Part shown: positions 49,870-61,715 of the stretch, in pieces | Layout: the number at the start of each line of letters is the position of its first letter | How positions within the stretch are numbered: position 1 is the first letter of the stretch | Assembly (NCBI GenBank): GCA_030760725.1 | Contig: JASWHV010000012.1 | Coordinates: 33,449,652-33,513,651 of the forward strand | Length of the DNA stretch: 64,000 nucleotides | Direction of reading: 5' to 3' | Origin: Neostapfia colusana | Lineage: Eukaryota; Streptophyta; Magnoliopsida; Poales; Poaceae | The notes under the pieces: generated by a model | The model's database searches: none | What the model saw: the letters and a program-made list of their open reading frames with translations, nothing else | Told to the model about the DNA's origin: nothing | Position numbers and translations under genes: made by a program

Positions 49870-50504
49870 TATTTCATCACCGAGTATATCAGGAGGAAGC
49901 CAGGAAAGAGTGTCTCCCATAGGTTGGGAGATTGCAAGGGCAACAATTTCACAACCTACTCCAATAGAAGCCTTGGAAGCACCCTCGGCAGAACCGGATT
50001 CGGGAGTCATCGGCACCTCGAGAAACCAAGGATTTTCCAAGGAAAGTGGCCTTCCCAAGAGACTCGGGAAGCATGGGTCAGGAGTCATCGGTACCTCGAG
50101 AAATCAATGGTTTTCCAAGGAAAACAACCCTCTTGAGAGGCTCAGGAAGCTCGGGTGTGGGAGCAATGACCAGATGAGCAAGAGAGCAGCCACATCACAT
50201 GGAAACCGAAGCAAAAACCACTAGAAAGCGCTGGTGCTTCCTCCCAATCTCAGAGACCTATCGGGAAGTCCAAACCAAGGAGAGCACAAGATTGGGACAC
50301 CAAGTAATTATGATCGGGTCGGTACCTTGTGTGATCCAAGATGAACTGGCCCCTAGAAACTTGGGGAGTGAAGGCCAGTTCACAAAACAAGGCTTGGATA
50401 AATGGCACGAGGTCGGCGGCTCCAACATGAAGATGGGTGCTGGTCCAAACAAAACCGAGAGAACCAAAGCTGATCCAGGGCCTCCTAGCAAGCGTTCTCG
50501 ATTG
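49870..50504 (+). other. E internal region after gag, with 78-bp duplication
   Basis: Decayed continuation of E up to the insertion of H. ORFs 49910-50224 and 50199-50579 overlap and have no recognised domain. Confidence 0.45.
50001..50156. repeat. Two imperfect 78-bp tandem units
   Basis: Units start at 50001 and 50079 with GGAGTCATCGG(C/T)ACCTCGAGAAA and share TTTTCCAAGGAAA and a GA-rich end. They translate to the repeated 'GVIGTSRNQ-FSKE' pattern in the 49910 frame. Confidence 0.8.
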
Positions 50505-53335
50505 GTATCTGTAAAATCCCCAAAAAGTGGTAGCAAGAAATTCAGCACATGTACACTTAGGAAAAGTGAGGGAAATTAAAACTTTGAATTATAACGGTGT
50601 AAGTTCAAAGTGAGGATTCAAACTTCCCAAAAACTTCCAAACATGGAGATCTAAATTCATAACTTGGGTCTTCATATTTCAAATATTCAACCTTCCAAAT
50701 TTCATCTCCTTTGGAGGGGTTTTAGTATTTGCTTGGGATTAAAAGAGGAAGACCTCTAATCTGAATTTTCAAATTCAGTTTCAAATTCCAATTTTCTCAA
50801 TTTGCAAATTTGGTTCCACAAATGTGTTCTCCACATTTGAATTAGCATCCATGCCAAAATTCAGAAACATTGGAGTTGGTTTGCTATGTTTTTGGAACAA
50901 TGCAAAAGGGATAATTTAAATTTCATTTCAAATTCAAATGACCAAACACAATTCAGACTCCACACCAGAATTCAAATCATTTGAATTCAACCTTTTCAAA
51001 CCTTAACTTTGAGGCAAAGCATAGCCTTAAATTTATAGTAGCTGTGGGAAAAATATCAGTAGAAAATTGGATTAAAAATAGAGGTGGTGGGACCACTTGG
51101 TCAGCCACCACAGAGGCAAATTCTCTGTTTACACTCGGCTGTTCACTCGCGGGCGCCAACTCCCGGCTAGGCCCTCCGCCCGACGCTCCACTGAGATGAT
51201 TCCTCGCTTGCTCTTGACGTCAGCTTGTGCGCGTGGGTGATCAAAGCGGCAGCCCGAGTGCTCTTCGTCTCTCCTCCACGTTACACCGCAGCTCCTCAGC
51301 CTCTCTGCTCGAACGCTCGCTGAAACACCCGCCCCGCGGAAGAACCTTTCGGCTCCTCGACTCCCGGCGAGCTCGGCATGATTCTTGCGCGTCTGAGCCA
51401 TGGGAAAGTTGCACCAGGTTCCCCTCCTGCTCTCCGAAGCCTTAAGCAGACGCTAGCACCGGTGGTTGGGTCCCGCGAGCTGGATTTTCTTTCGGACCCC
51501 CGGTGTTGATCACCTCTGCGTCACACCATCGCCCGACGGATTGACAGCCTCTCCCGCTCGAAACAAGGTTCCTGAGGTGCATTAGGAACCCTTCGTCCTT
51601 CCCTCCAACGAGTTCCTTCTTTCTTAGCTCTGGCACCGAGTAATTTGAAGTTTGGCGCCGGCGGTTCTTTACAAACCCGAGGATTCTTCAGGGAAATTCA
51701 TCGTGCTCCAAGTAGCTCCATGTTAGACGAGCTTAGAGTAGCTCCTACACACGCTTGTGCACCTTTCCAAAGTCCTAGCAGCTCAAATGATCAAGTAGAG
51801 GTACCGGGCACCGAGTTTATGTTGCCGCCATCGTTTTGCGGGCTCGGGTCACCGGTGAGGTCCCCTCTCCGGTGGTTTTCTTGGAGAGCGAGCTATGGGT
51901 TGAAGTTTTCCATGCATCACTGGTGCTTTTATAGCAAACCCTAGCCCGAAAGACCCACTGTCGAGTGAGAACGAGGTCGCCGAAGTGGAGTTCGTCATGG
52001 CCGCCGGTGCGAGTACTATTCCGGCCGTTGTCTTCCGCTCCCGACCCCACCATCGTGTTCAGTATGGTGTAAAACTCACAGGCGGCAAGTTTGGTGAAGT
52101 TTGGACCCCGGGAACCCCGTCCCGGCGAGTCTCGCTGGAGTGAGCCGCTGCGGGATGCGCGGCCAGCGCGAGGTAGACGAAGGATGACCGGGTCCCACCG
52201 GCCAGCCTCTCTATCCACACGGGGATCGGCCTGTGGCACCAGATCGGGTGCGGCTGTGCGGGAAATAACCCTGTGGCCTCGGTGTTGCCGTAGTCTGAGT
52301 GGATAGCGCCACGGGTGGGGCCCACGACCAGGATTTAAACATTTCTTCATTTTTCAGATTTAGTGCAAACTTCAAATGACCATAACTTTCAGTAGGAATG
52401 TCCAAAATTTGTAAAACAAATTTTGCTGGATTCCTCTCAATCAGTACTTTGCAGAAATACAAATAAATTAATCTGAAGATCTCTGGAAAATTCTCCAAAA
52501 TTCATCAAAATTAAATTTTTGGGAATTAATTCCAGAAGATTCCTGTTATGGAATTTCTTCAAATTGGGCCAGAAGATTCCACATGATATTAGTGATCTTC
52601 TGTAAAAATTTGAGCCTTATTGAAGTTCATTTTCTAGGCCAAATTGCCTTCCAAAGTTCAGACTTTATTTGGAAATTTAAATTCTAAACAGAAACTTTTC
52701 AGAACATCTGTCCAACTTAAAAAATTCATATATTCATGTTGGTAGATCCAAAAATGGTAAAACAATTTTTTTAGAACCATGGAGAATTACCCTAATTAGA
52801 TCTTCCACTGTTAGCCATGTCAAAGCTCCTGATTTGGGCTCAACATTCAGAGAAGCCTTGTGCTTGTGGGATTTTGTGAGACCACAAGGTGCAATGAAAT
52901 TTCTCCAAATTTTGCTCATATCATCCTTAGAGAGCCTAGTATCTACTGGAAAAATCCCTAAGCCAATTAAGGAACCTAAATAGCAGTAGCTATAAATAGA
53001 AGTGTACTTCTTATATAACATTTACACTTATGCATATATTTTGCTACATTTCATATAGTGACCGAAGTTGAGGACCCACCGGAGCCGTTGGACGTCCTCC
53101 CACCCGACGCTAACTTCTCCTCTGACTCGCAACCAGGCAAGCCCCGATTTGCATTTAAGTACCTTTCACAAAGTTTTTCATTTGTACACTTATGTCTAGG
53201 TTGAAATGGTTGCATTAGAGTTAAGATGTTTGAAACCCCACTTGCATGACTTTAAATCCTGTGAAGGGTTAGGTAGTTTACAGACTTGACGAGTAGAGAA
53301 TGCTGTGCTAATATGCTTAGGATCTCGGTAGAAGT

Positions 53336-53356
53336 CGAGTAGTTAGAATCTACTCG
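53336..53356 (+). promoter_or_regulatory. Conserved LTR hairpin 2 of H
   Basis: CGAGTAG (53336-53342) pairs perfectly with CTACTCG (53350-53356) around a 7-nt loop. Confidence 0.62.
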
Positions 53357-53993
53357 CGAGGTAAGGTTTTATCACACGGTATGGCAAGAGTAGAAAATGG
53401 CTTAAGAGTGGTGAAATTGAGACCCAGCAGTGGGGATAGGATGCAGTGAGCGGAGGTCTCACGTGCGTAGCCCTGTTGGTGTCGATTGAGGACCGAGTCG
53501 TGTGCGGGCCTGCTGAACAAGTATCGAACAGTACAGGATGGCATACTGACATAAGCAGGAAACCGATGTAATTGGTTAACCTGGGTGCCGAGGCTTACCC
53601 AACCGTTTTATAGGAGTGGGTTGAGGGTAGCAAGGTGTAAATCTGCCGGTGGGCACAGTCACGCTCCACGCGGGGACCTCCTGCCCGTTATGGATGGACC
53701 GGTTCGGCATTTGGGTTTCCTTCGAAAGGTTGTTGCATACAACAGAGTAGGAAGGTGTGTGGAATCACACTTCTGAAAGTGGGTGTATGTGGCGTGTTGT
53801 ACGGGTGTCTCCTGATTGCAATAACTGTCCCTCGCGGTTATTTGAGTACCGCTTATTCACTGTTCTGCGACGTAGTAAGAAGAGAAACAAGCCAGATGAA
53901 TGATAATATGATGTGATGAACTATTACCGTTTGGAAACCATGTCTGCTGTAGATGTATAGCTAATTAAGTTTATTTTCCACTTTGGGCATCAC

Positions 53994-54040
53994 CACATCG
54001 GAGGAAAGCGTTTCTTGTTTGATTGTGGACTTCCGATGTG
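53994..54040 (+). promoter_or_regulatory. Conserved LTR hairpin 1 of H
   Basis: CACATCGGA (53994-54002) pairs perfectly with TCCGATGTG (54032-54040); the 29-nt loop contains GCGTTTCTTGTTTGATTG and is the same as B's although the stem differs. Confidence 0.7.
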
Positions 54041-54187
54041 AGGGCTGCCTAAGGCACAGGAATCTGTTTCTATAAAACTGAAAGTAAGAATCAATTTGTA
54101 GGCGGGTCTTTATTGCAAAGTCTTTTTCCTATATTACACATCTCTGCATGTAGAGTTTCATGACTAGGGTTGTCAGTTAAGCCTTGC

Positions 54188-54203
54188 TGAGCCATCATGC
54201 TTA
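54188..54203 (+). promoter_or_regulatory. LTR hairpin 3 of H
   Basis: TGAGC 54188-54192 with GCTTA 54199-54203, paired through one G-U wobble; 6-nt loop. Confidence 0.45.
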
Positions 54204-54500
54204 CGGTTGCAATATTTGAGCTGTGTGCAGGTGAGAGCTATGAGGAGGGGTCCGAGGATGAGGTGGTGCCCCGTCGGGGTACACGGCCGATCTGGAGCCC
54301 TGCACGCCGCCGTGATCTCCGTTTGAGTGCTGCTAGTGTGTAGCGTCCCCGGGCTAGACGGCTACACTTTTTGCTTAGTTAGGATTAGAGTGTACTATGT
54401 ATAATACTTCCGTTGTACAGTAAGTTTGTAAAAGACTTCCACTGTTTTATATCAAATATAAGTTTGTATGTTGTTCTTATTCTTTTCTTGCATGCTGTGG

Positions 54501-54521
54501 GGTGCCGCATCACACGGCACC
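54501..54521 (+). promoter_or_regulatory. Terminal LTR hairpin 4 of H
   Basis: GGTGCCG 54501-54507 pairs with CGGCACC 54515-54521; 7-nt loop. Confidence 0.6.
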
Positions 54522-54571
54522 ACCCTCTGCGATCCCGGAGTGGGTGAACCATGGGGTGGTCCCCACGGACG

Positions 54572-54583
54572 TGGTATCAGAGC
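54572..54583 (+). promoter_or_regulatory. Primer binding site of H
   Basis: TGGTATCAGAGC (initiator Met tRNA type), a few bases after the LTR end. Confidence 0.9.
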
Positions 54584-54736
54584 CGCATTAGGGATAGCAC
54601 GCTCGAAAAGAGCCTATTTTGAAAACATAGAAGTAGTCGAGTGAGGATTAGTGATTAAGCCCACATAAGGTCTATGATAGTAGTAGATATTAAGGTGGAA
54701 ATGCTAACATACTTGTTATTAATTTGTAACGACGCT

Positions 54737-55185
54737 CTGACGTCAGGTAAGAGGTAAGGTACGCCACCGCAGGCAGATCAATTGCGGTAAGCTCGCAATA
54801 CGAGCAATAGTATGGAATGGTTTACCGTGGCTTGGCACGGTAGTGAATATGAATCTCTTAACCTCTCCATGGTTCTGACAGCATATGAAAACGCTGATCT
54901 CCAGCATGCCTTAGGAAAAAGTGAGAATACCCCATCGTGTGGTAAGCAACACGATAGTATGCAACTCTTGAACGTTCAATGTTCAAAGGGCCATACGCAG
55001 CACTCGCCATCGGCGTGCCTCAACGGTCATGAGGCAGTAGGTGGTATCCGTTGGCTTGATAAAATTCCCAACCGTGATGACCCGTTCGCGCTCTACTCGG
55101 GTTCCCTGTCGTGTGGAGTGAAAACACGACCATGTACCTTGAGACGTGCCTTTACTCAAGGACGATCCGTATGGTATGATACGGA
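54737..55185 (+). other. String of perfect stem-loops in the leader of H
   Basis: Eight perfect stem-loops follow one another: ATTGCG/CGCAAT (54781-54799), TACCGTG/CACGGTA (54823-54842), ATCGTGT/ACACGAT (54934-54955), TTGAAC/GTTCAA (54968-54986), TGCCTCA/TGAGGCA (55016-55036), GTCGTGT/ACACGAC (55108-55130), CCTTGAG/CTCAAGG (55137-55161) and TCCGTAT/ATACGGA (55166-55185). Loops are 6-11 nt. A 10-bp palindrome CTGACGTCAG (54737-54746) precedes them. A 130-codon ORF (54812-55204) overlaps, but its sequence is dictated by the hairpins and matches nothing I know. Confidence 0.7.
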
Positions 55186-56532
55186 CCGTATGTTTTTACT
55201 ATGATATGGAACTGCCTGAAATGTCAAAAACCTTTGTGTGCACCATTATTGTGTGTTCTTCTGCAGGTACATTAACCATGTTAGTGCATGACGTTTAGCA
55301 ACCGTTTGTGAGTGACGCTTTTAGTTCCACCATTTGACACGTATATGCCGGAGCACCGGCTTAGGATTTTTCTTTGGTGAGGAAACGTAGTACTGAGACT
55401 ACATAAAAGAATATTTTTAAAGAAAAGAGTCAAAATGAAGTTTAGGATTCCATTTAGGGGTTATTGAACTCCTATATTGAACTAAGAGTCAATTGGGAGT
55501 GTAGATTCATTTCCAAAGACTTAGGAACAACCTCCCCTGTTTTCGGCAGAAACTTTGCTGAATTTAAACAGGGTATAACTTGGGATTAGTTGAACCAATG
55601 GAGGTGTGGGATACCATTCGGGAAAGGTTTTGAAGTCCTCTACAACTTTTCTGTAGAGCTCCAGAACATAATCTCCCTCCAAATGGATGAAAATCTCAGA
55701 GGAGTAGGCACTGTCCAGAAACAGGGCAGACCAAAATGCTCTCTGGAATTTTCTGTATTTCGACCACAATATTCTGTAGAAAAATTTCTAAGAGTCAAGT
55801 AAGATATCGTTGGAAAGTGTAGGAAGGTGCTACAACATTGTAGTTCAGTGTTTTCCTAGATTGAGGGCAGAACTAGATGGAATTTTGTGCACAAAACAGC
55901 CACTTGCAAAGGAGGTGCTGTCAAAATTCCTGAGAAAATTATGTCAACTTGTAGAAATCATAACTCATAAATTAGGAAGGATATGGAGGCAAATAAATAC
56001 AATCTGGATTCCGTTTTGAGTCTACTACGATTTTTTTGTTGAACTCTAGTCCAGATTTTGCCTCCAAAGTGGTCAAAACAGATGAATTATCCAGACTGGT
56101 CAGCTGGACCAGAAGCTGGACAGTGAACACCATGTTGAAGTTTTTCACCCAAAACAATTAGTTTTACCTTTCGATATCCAGCGGCTGTTGTAAAACAGTG
56201 AATTGGAGTCGAAAAGTTTATGCATTCAATATATCATTTCGAGCGAGGACATGTTAGGGTCCAGTACAATAGCGAGGAGTTACGTAGACTAACACACTTA
56301 ACATCCCGTGGCGACCCATGATGGTCGAAATGAACTTTAAATTGATAAAGTTCATTACTTTGGAACTTGATCTTGTGACATGGTCCAGGGATGTATATGT
56401 TGTATAAAGTTTATACTTTATGCATATGTGTGATCGTTATGTGTATTAATTATTCCATTCCCGCACTACTATTGTATAGACTGGATGAAATAAACCAACA
56501 TGTGCTGATCGTTTGAATGGTATGAATGCAGA
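55186..56532 (+). other. Rest of leader of H
   Basis: AT-rich untranslated region before gag. A conserved 'TTTTTCTTTGGTGAGG' lies near 55370 as in B (near 23432). Parts around 55550-55950 resemble B 23650-24050. Small ORFs are not recognised. Confidence 0.5.
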
Positions 56533-59500
56533 ATGGTGCATACATGGTCCACGCAAGAGGAGGGAGGTCCGAGTCAGGTTCATGGTGATGAGTCTCCACC
56601 TCCGGAGCAAACCACGATGCAGCAGAAACCACCTCCTCCACTGCCAGAACTTCCAAGAAATCTTGTGGAGGTTCTCGCTGCAGTGCTCGGATCGCGCGAC
56701 GAGCAAACCGAGTTGCTGCGGATGCTGGTGCAGCAGAATGCGTCCCGTCCAGGAGGATGCCAGGACAATGGACAATGCCAGCCCCAACAAAGTTCATATT
56801 CAGATTTTCTGGCGACCCATGCACCGGTCTTTATGGAGGCCGAAGAGCCTTTGGAGGCGGACAGCTTTATCCGCACTCTTGAGGCGAAGTTTGGTTTACT
56901 ACGGTGCACCGAACACCAGAAGGCGCTGTACGCAGTGCAACAGCTTCAAGGAGAAGCAGGTACATGGTGGGTGAACTACACCGCCTCCTTACCGGCTGGC
57001 CATGCCGTCACATGGATGGAGTTCCGGAAGGCATTCCGCACCTACCACATACCTCCCGGGGTTATGGAGAGGAAGCTCATGGAGTCCCTGGCGCTGAAAC
57101 AAGGCGAGAGGAGTGCTCATGAGTACTCCAGGTCATTCAACCGGCTGGCGCAGTATGCGCCAGGATTTGTGAGAACGGAGGAAGACAAGTGAAACGCATT
57201 CTTCCGGGGCCTAAATTCCAAAATGAAGGTCCATCTCGCCCAAAGCAATCACGGCACATTCAACGACCTTGTTAATGCCGCGATTCTCCAAGAAAATACT
57301 CAGCGCAAGCGCGGTTCTGACAAGAGGAAACGCAGCGCGCTGACGAGCAGCAGTGGTGGGGTGCCACAAAAAATACCGTGTGGTGTATCGCTCACCATCC
57401 GGTCAGAGATGGCAGCCACCGGTGTGACCGCCTCAGTTCCGCGGTCGACAATATAATGTTCCAGGCTTCCGACCATCGTATCCACCACAGCAACAGCAGC
57501 AGCAGAGGATGGTCCTGCGTGCGCCTCAGTTTCAACCGCGTGCACCGGGATTCCGTCCTCAAGTCGGAGGGACCACGACACCTTACACGTGCTTCACGTG
57601 TGGCCGTGTCGGGCATATTTCGAGTGACTGTCCTGAGCCGCAACAGGGCAGGGGTGCAGCACCGTATCAGGGTGCAAATCAGCCCCACAACAAGCCCAAG
57701 AAACCAGTACAAAAACCCGGCAATGTCCACCACTTAGCCATCGAAGACGTGCCGGAGGGCGAACCCGTCCTCGCGGGTACGTTTTCTTACTCAGATCATC
57801 CCGTAGTCATACTTTTTGACTCCGGTACCACCCATAATTTCATAAGTCATTCTTATGTTATTAAATATCAACTGCCTATCATTCCCACAAATAGTTCATA
57901 CTTGATATGCTCTCCGGGTGGGAAAATAACATCTGATAGAATGGTCTATAGAGCACCATTACAGTTGGGTGGGAATCTATATCTGACTTCTCTAATCATG
58001 CTAGAGAGTCAAAAACTTGATGTCATTTTAGGAATGTCATGGCTGCATCGCCATGGTGCTATTCTTGATATCATTCCACGTGTGGTTCGTTTAAACTCTC
58101 CACTTCATGAACCACATGTTCTTATTCTTGACCGTTCGGTTCAAGAAGCTCCAGCCACATATAACACCGAAGTCACAAAACATGAGGATATTCGTGTGGT
58201 CTGTGAATACCCGGATGTCTTTCCGGATGATATCCTGGGCATGCCACCCAAAAGGGATGTCGAGTTCAAGATCGAACTTGTACCCGGGATGACACCAATA
58301 TCACGGAGACCGTACAATATGGATCCGAATGAGCTAGCTAAATTGAAGGAGCAGCTCAATGATTTAATGAAGAAAGGTTTCATTCGACTGAGTTCCTCGC
58401 CATGGGGATGCTCGGCGCTGTTTGTGAAGAAGAAAGACGAAACCTTGAGGTTGTGTGTAGACTACCGACCTCTCAACGCCGTCACCATCAAGAATAGATA
58501 TCCACTACCCCGCATCGATATTTTCTTCGATCAACTTGTGGGTGCAAGTGTATTTTCAAAGATGGATCTTCGCTCCGGATATCACCAAATCAGGATCCGA
58601 GCGGAGGATATTTCTAAGACGCCTTTCTCGACGAGATATGGGCTCTATGAATACCACGTCATGTCCTTTGGTCTCACCAACGCCCCGGCACATTTCATGT
58701 ATCTTATGAACTCAGTGTTCATGCCGGAGTTGGACAAGTTCGTGGTGGTGTTCATCGATGACATCTTGGTTTATTCAAAGTCTGAAGAAGAACATGCCGA
58801 ACACCTGCATATCGTGCTCCAACGATTGCGAGACCATAAGATTTATGCCAAGTTCAGCAAGTGCGAGTTTTGGATCAGCCAAGTGCCATTTCTTGGTCAT
58901 ATTATTTCTGCGGAAGGCATTGCAGTTGATCCAAGAAAAATTGAGCAAGTGCTGAAATGGAAGCCCCCTACATCTGTCTATGAAGTCAGGAGTTTTCTCG
59001 GGTTAGCGGGATATTATTGGAGGTTCATACCGAACTTATCCAAGCTTGCTAAACCGATGACTGAACTGTTGAAGAAGGGGATCAAATATGTTTGGAACTC
59101 AGATTGTGAAGGAGCTTTCCAAGCATTGGTGTAGCATCTTACAACAGCCCCGGTGTTAGCTCAACCGAATACAACCAAGCCCTTCGATGTATATTGTGAT
59201 GCGTCTGGTATTGGGCTTGGCTGTGTATTGATGCAAGGAGGAAGAGTGGTCGCTTATGGCTCACGTCAACTTTGTAACCACGAGCAGCACTATCCGACTC
59301 ATGATCTTGAGCTTGCTGCTGTGGTGTTAGCCTTGAAAATGTGGAGACACTATTTACTTGGGAACTTAGTGCACCTCTACACCGACCACAAGAGTCTGAA
59401 GTATATATTCACTCAAAAGGAGTTGAATATGCGGCAGCGGAGATGGCTAGAACTGATCAAAGACTATGAGATCGAGATTCACTACCATCCCGGTAAGGCA

Positions 59501-61072
59501 AATGTGGTTGCTGATGCCTTAAGCCGCAAATCTCATGTAAACAATCTGTCCATCACCCAACTTGAAGAGGAGGAGCCGAGTTTGTACTTGGTTCCATATG
59601 GGGCATTATATAATCTTGCTCTCGTCCCTACCAAACGAGAGGAGATTATGGAAGCTCAGAAGAAAGACGTGGGAATGTCGCACATTCAGAGAAGGATGAA
59701 GAATGGCGAAATGAAATGCTTCTGAAGGGATGAACACGACACTCTATGGTTTAAAGACCGTATAGTGGTACCCCGTGACATGAAGCTTCGGAAGAAAATC
59801 TTGGACGAAGCTCATTTGTCCAAGTATTCTATTCATCCAGGCAGCAACAAGATGTACCAAGATCTGAAAACCAGGTTTTGGTGGACCCGGATGAAAAGAG
59901 AAATCGCAAAGTACGTGTCCGAATGTGATACGTGTCGGCGGGTGAAAGCCGACCATATGCGTAAAGTCGGACAGCTGCAACCATTGAACATTCTGGCGTG
60001 GAAGTGGGAGGATATCAGCATGGACTTCATAGTCGGGTTACCTCTCACGTATCACAAGCATGACTCAATTTGTGTAATAGTCGATCGACTAACCAAGTCG
60101 GCTCATTTTATCCCCGTACATACAAAGTACATGGCCAAGCAATATGCGGAGTTGTATATCGCAAGGATCTTGTGCTTGCACGGTGTTCCCCGCTCCATTA
60201 TTTCAGATCGCGGTGCGCTGTTCGTCGCTCGGTTTTGGGAACAGCTGCACGCGTCGTTGGGGACCAAACTGATCCGCAGCTCCACGTATCACCCGTAGAC
60301 GGATGGTCAAACTGAACGGGTGAATCAAGTGCTTGAAGACATGCTACGCGCTTGTGCCATTAACCACGGCAAAAATTGGGACGATCATTTGCCGTTGGCG
60401 GAGTTTTCTTATAACAATGGTTATCAAGCTAGCATCAAGATGGTGCTGTATGAAGCTCTCTACGGCCGGAAATGCCGCACACCCCTCAACTGGTGGGAGT
60501 GCGGCGAGCGAGTTATCTACGGCATTGAACTTGTGAATGAGGCTGAAGAATGAGTGCAAGTAATACAAGCCAATCTCAAGGCTGCTCAATCTCGTCAGAA
60601 GAGCTATGCGGATAAAAGATGCCGTCCTCTTCATTTCGACATCGGGGACCATGTTTATGTCCGGATGTCTCCGATGAAGGGAGTTCATTGCTTCGGAGTG
60701 AAGGGCAAACTTGCGCCACGATTCACCGGTCTGTTAACCGTCATTCAAAAAAGTGGACCCGTGGCCTATCGCTTGGAGTTATCGGCGTCGCTCGCAGGAA
60801 TTCACAATGTCTTCCACATCTCTCAGCTGAGGAAGTGCCTAAAACCCTCGGCTGAAATCCGCGCTGAAGACATAGAAGTTCTTCAACCGGACCTCACATA
60901 TGCAGAATATCCAATCCGGATTATCGACGAAAAGATTCGGGCCACAAGAAACCGGACTTTATGGTTTGACAAAGTCTTGTGGAGTAACCATACCGCTGAT
61001 GAGGCGACATGGGAAAGCGAGGACTATCTACAAGCGAATTATCCGGACTTGCTATCATCGTATACCCGGTAA
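56533..61072 (+). pseudogene. Gag-pol of element H (gypsy chromovirus), one frameshift and six stops
   Basis: Starts MVHTWSTQEEGG. Gag has the 'EAGTWWVNY' core and FRKAFRTYHIP; TGA 57190-57192 lies near its end. An extra A in an A-run near 57367-57373 shifts the frame, and TGA 57425 follows. The zinc knuckle is CFTCGRVGHISSDC. The protease has LFDSGTTHNFIS (Thr where A and B have Ala). Reverse transcriptase is continuous with VVVFIDDILVYS; TAG 59132 precedes RNase H (YCDASGIGLGCVLM). TGA 59723 lies before the integrase zinc finger (CDTCRRVKADH). MDFIVGLP and SDRGALF follow, then TAG 60296 within the HPQTDGQT motif and TGA 60551. The tail FDKVLWSNHTADEATWESED is chromodomain-like; it ends at TAA 61070-61072. 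Closest to B. Confidence 0.93.
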
Positions 61073-61118
61073 AGTTTCCCCACCTTTACTTTTCTTTGGA
61101 ATCTCGGGACGAGTTTCT

Positions 61119-61131
61119 TTTTAAGGGGGGA
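61119..61131 (+). promoter_or_regulatory. Polypurine tract of H
   Basis: TTTTAAGGGGGGA directly before TGTAAAATAC, preceded by CTCGGGACGAG as in B. Confidence 0.85.
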
Positions 61132-61199
61132 TGTAAAATACTCAAATAGTGGTAGCAAGAAATTCAGCACATGTAAACTTAGGAAAAGTGAGGGGAATT
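61132..61199 (+). mobile_element. 3' LTR of element H, first 68 bp
   Basis: TGTAAAATACTCAAATAGTGG... matches the start of 50510 with few differences, then is cut by minus-strand LTR I. The last five bases (GAATT) are the likely target duplication of I. Confidence 0.85.
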
Positions 61200-61246
61200 T
61201 GTGGGGAACCCCTTCCGGGATCCTCACTCCAGGATAGACATTGGGT

Positions 61247-61267
61247 GGTGCCGTGCGATGCGGCACC
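61247..61267 (-). promoter_or_regulatory. Terminal LTR hairpin 4 of I
   Basis: GGTGCCG 61247-61253 with CGGCACC 61261-61267. Confidence 0.58.
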
Positions 61268-61473
61268 GAACAGCATACATAAAAAGAACCATAAAGTACA
61301 AAGTATTTTATTTCTCAAGATAGTGTCATTTACAAAATATTGTACCACGAGGGTACACGCAGCGGAATATACATACACACTTACTCTCGGTCCTAACTAT
61401 GCAAAAGAGAAGACGTCCAGCCTGCGGACGCTTCTTACTAGCTTCAACCAAGCTGAGTGCAGCGGCAGGGTTT

Positions 61474-61499
61474 TCGGTGAGTCTCTGATGGCTCACCGA
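61474..61499 (-). promoter_or_regulatory. Extra LTR hairpin of I
   Basis: TCGGTGAG 61474-61481 with CTCACCGA 61492-61499, an 8-bp stem. The same place in B has a different stem, ACTCGG/CCGAGT (22546-22563), and F has ACTCGG/CTGAGT with a wobble. Confidence 0.55.
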
Positions 61500-61552
61500 A
61501 TAACCATCTTCATAGCAAATTTTATAACCTGCAAAACACTAATAATGCACCG

Positions 61553-61568
61553 TGAGCACGATGGCTCA
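61553..61568 (-). promoter_or_regulatory. LTR hairpin 3 of I
   Basis: TGAGC 61553-61557 with GCTCA 61564-61568. Confidence 0.5.
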
Positions 61569-61715
61569 GCAAGACTTAACCGAAACTCCTAAACATGGAA
61601 CTCTACATGCAGGGATTACTAACATAGGAAAGATATGATGCAATAACGACACGCCTAAATGTTGATCCTTACTTTCAGGTTTATAGCAGCAGATTATTAT
61701 GCCTTAAGCAACCCT

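Larger units (their letters stand above)
50510..54567 (+). mobile_element. 5' LTR of gypsy element H
   Basis: Starts TGTAAAATCCCC at 50510 (its first 68 bp match the 3' copy at 61132) and ends near CCCCAC at 54566-54567; the end is uncertain by a few bases. Left flank GTATC 50505-50509 would be the target duplication; the partner is outside the window. Order: AT-rich start, GC-rich middle (about 51130-52330), AT-rich, hairpin-rich 3' part. About 4.06 kb. Confidence 0.85.

Noticed and set aside
54812..55204. 130-codon ORF in H's leader as a possible orf0
   Set aside because: It coincides with the stem-loop string and does not resemble A's orf0; B has no matching ORF at the same place.
56446..56909. 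Minus-strand ORFs opposite H gag
   Set aside because: Antisense shadows of the gag frame.
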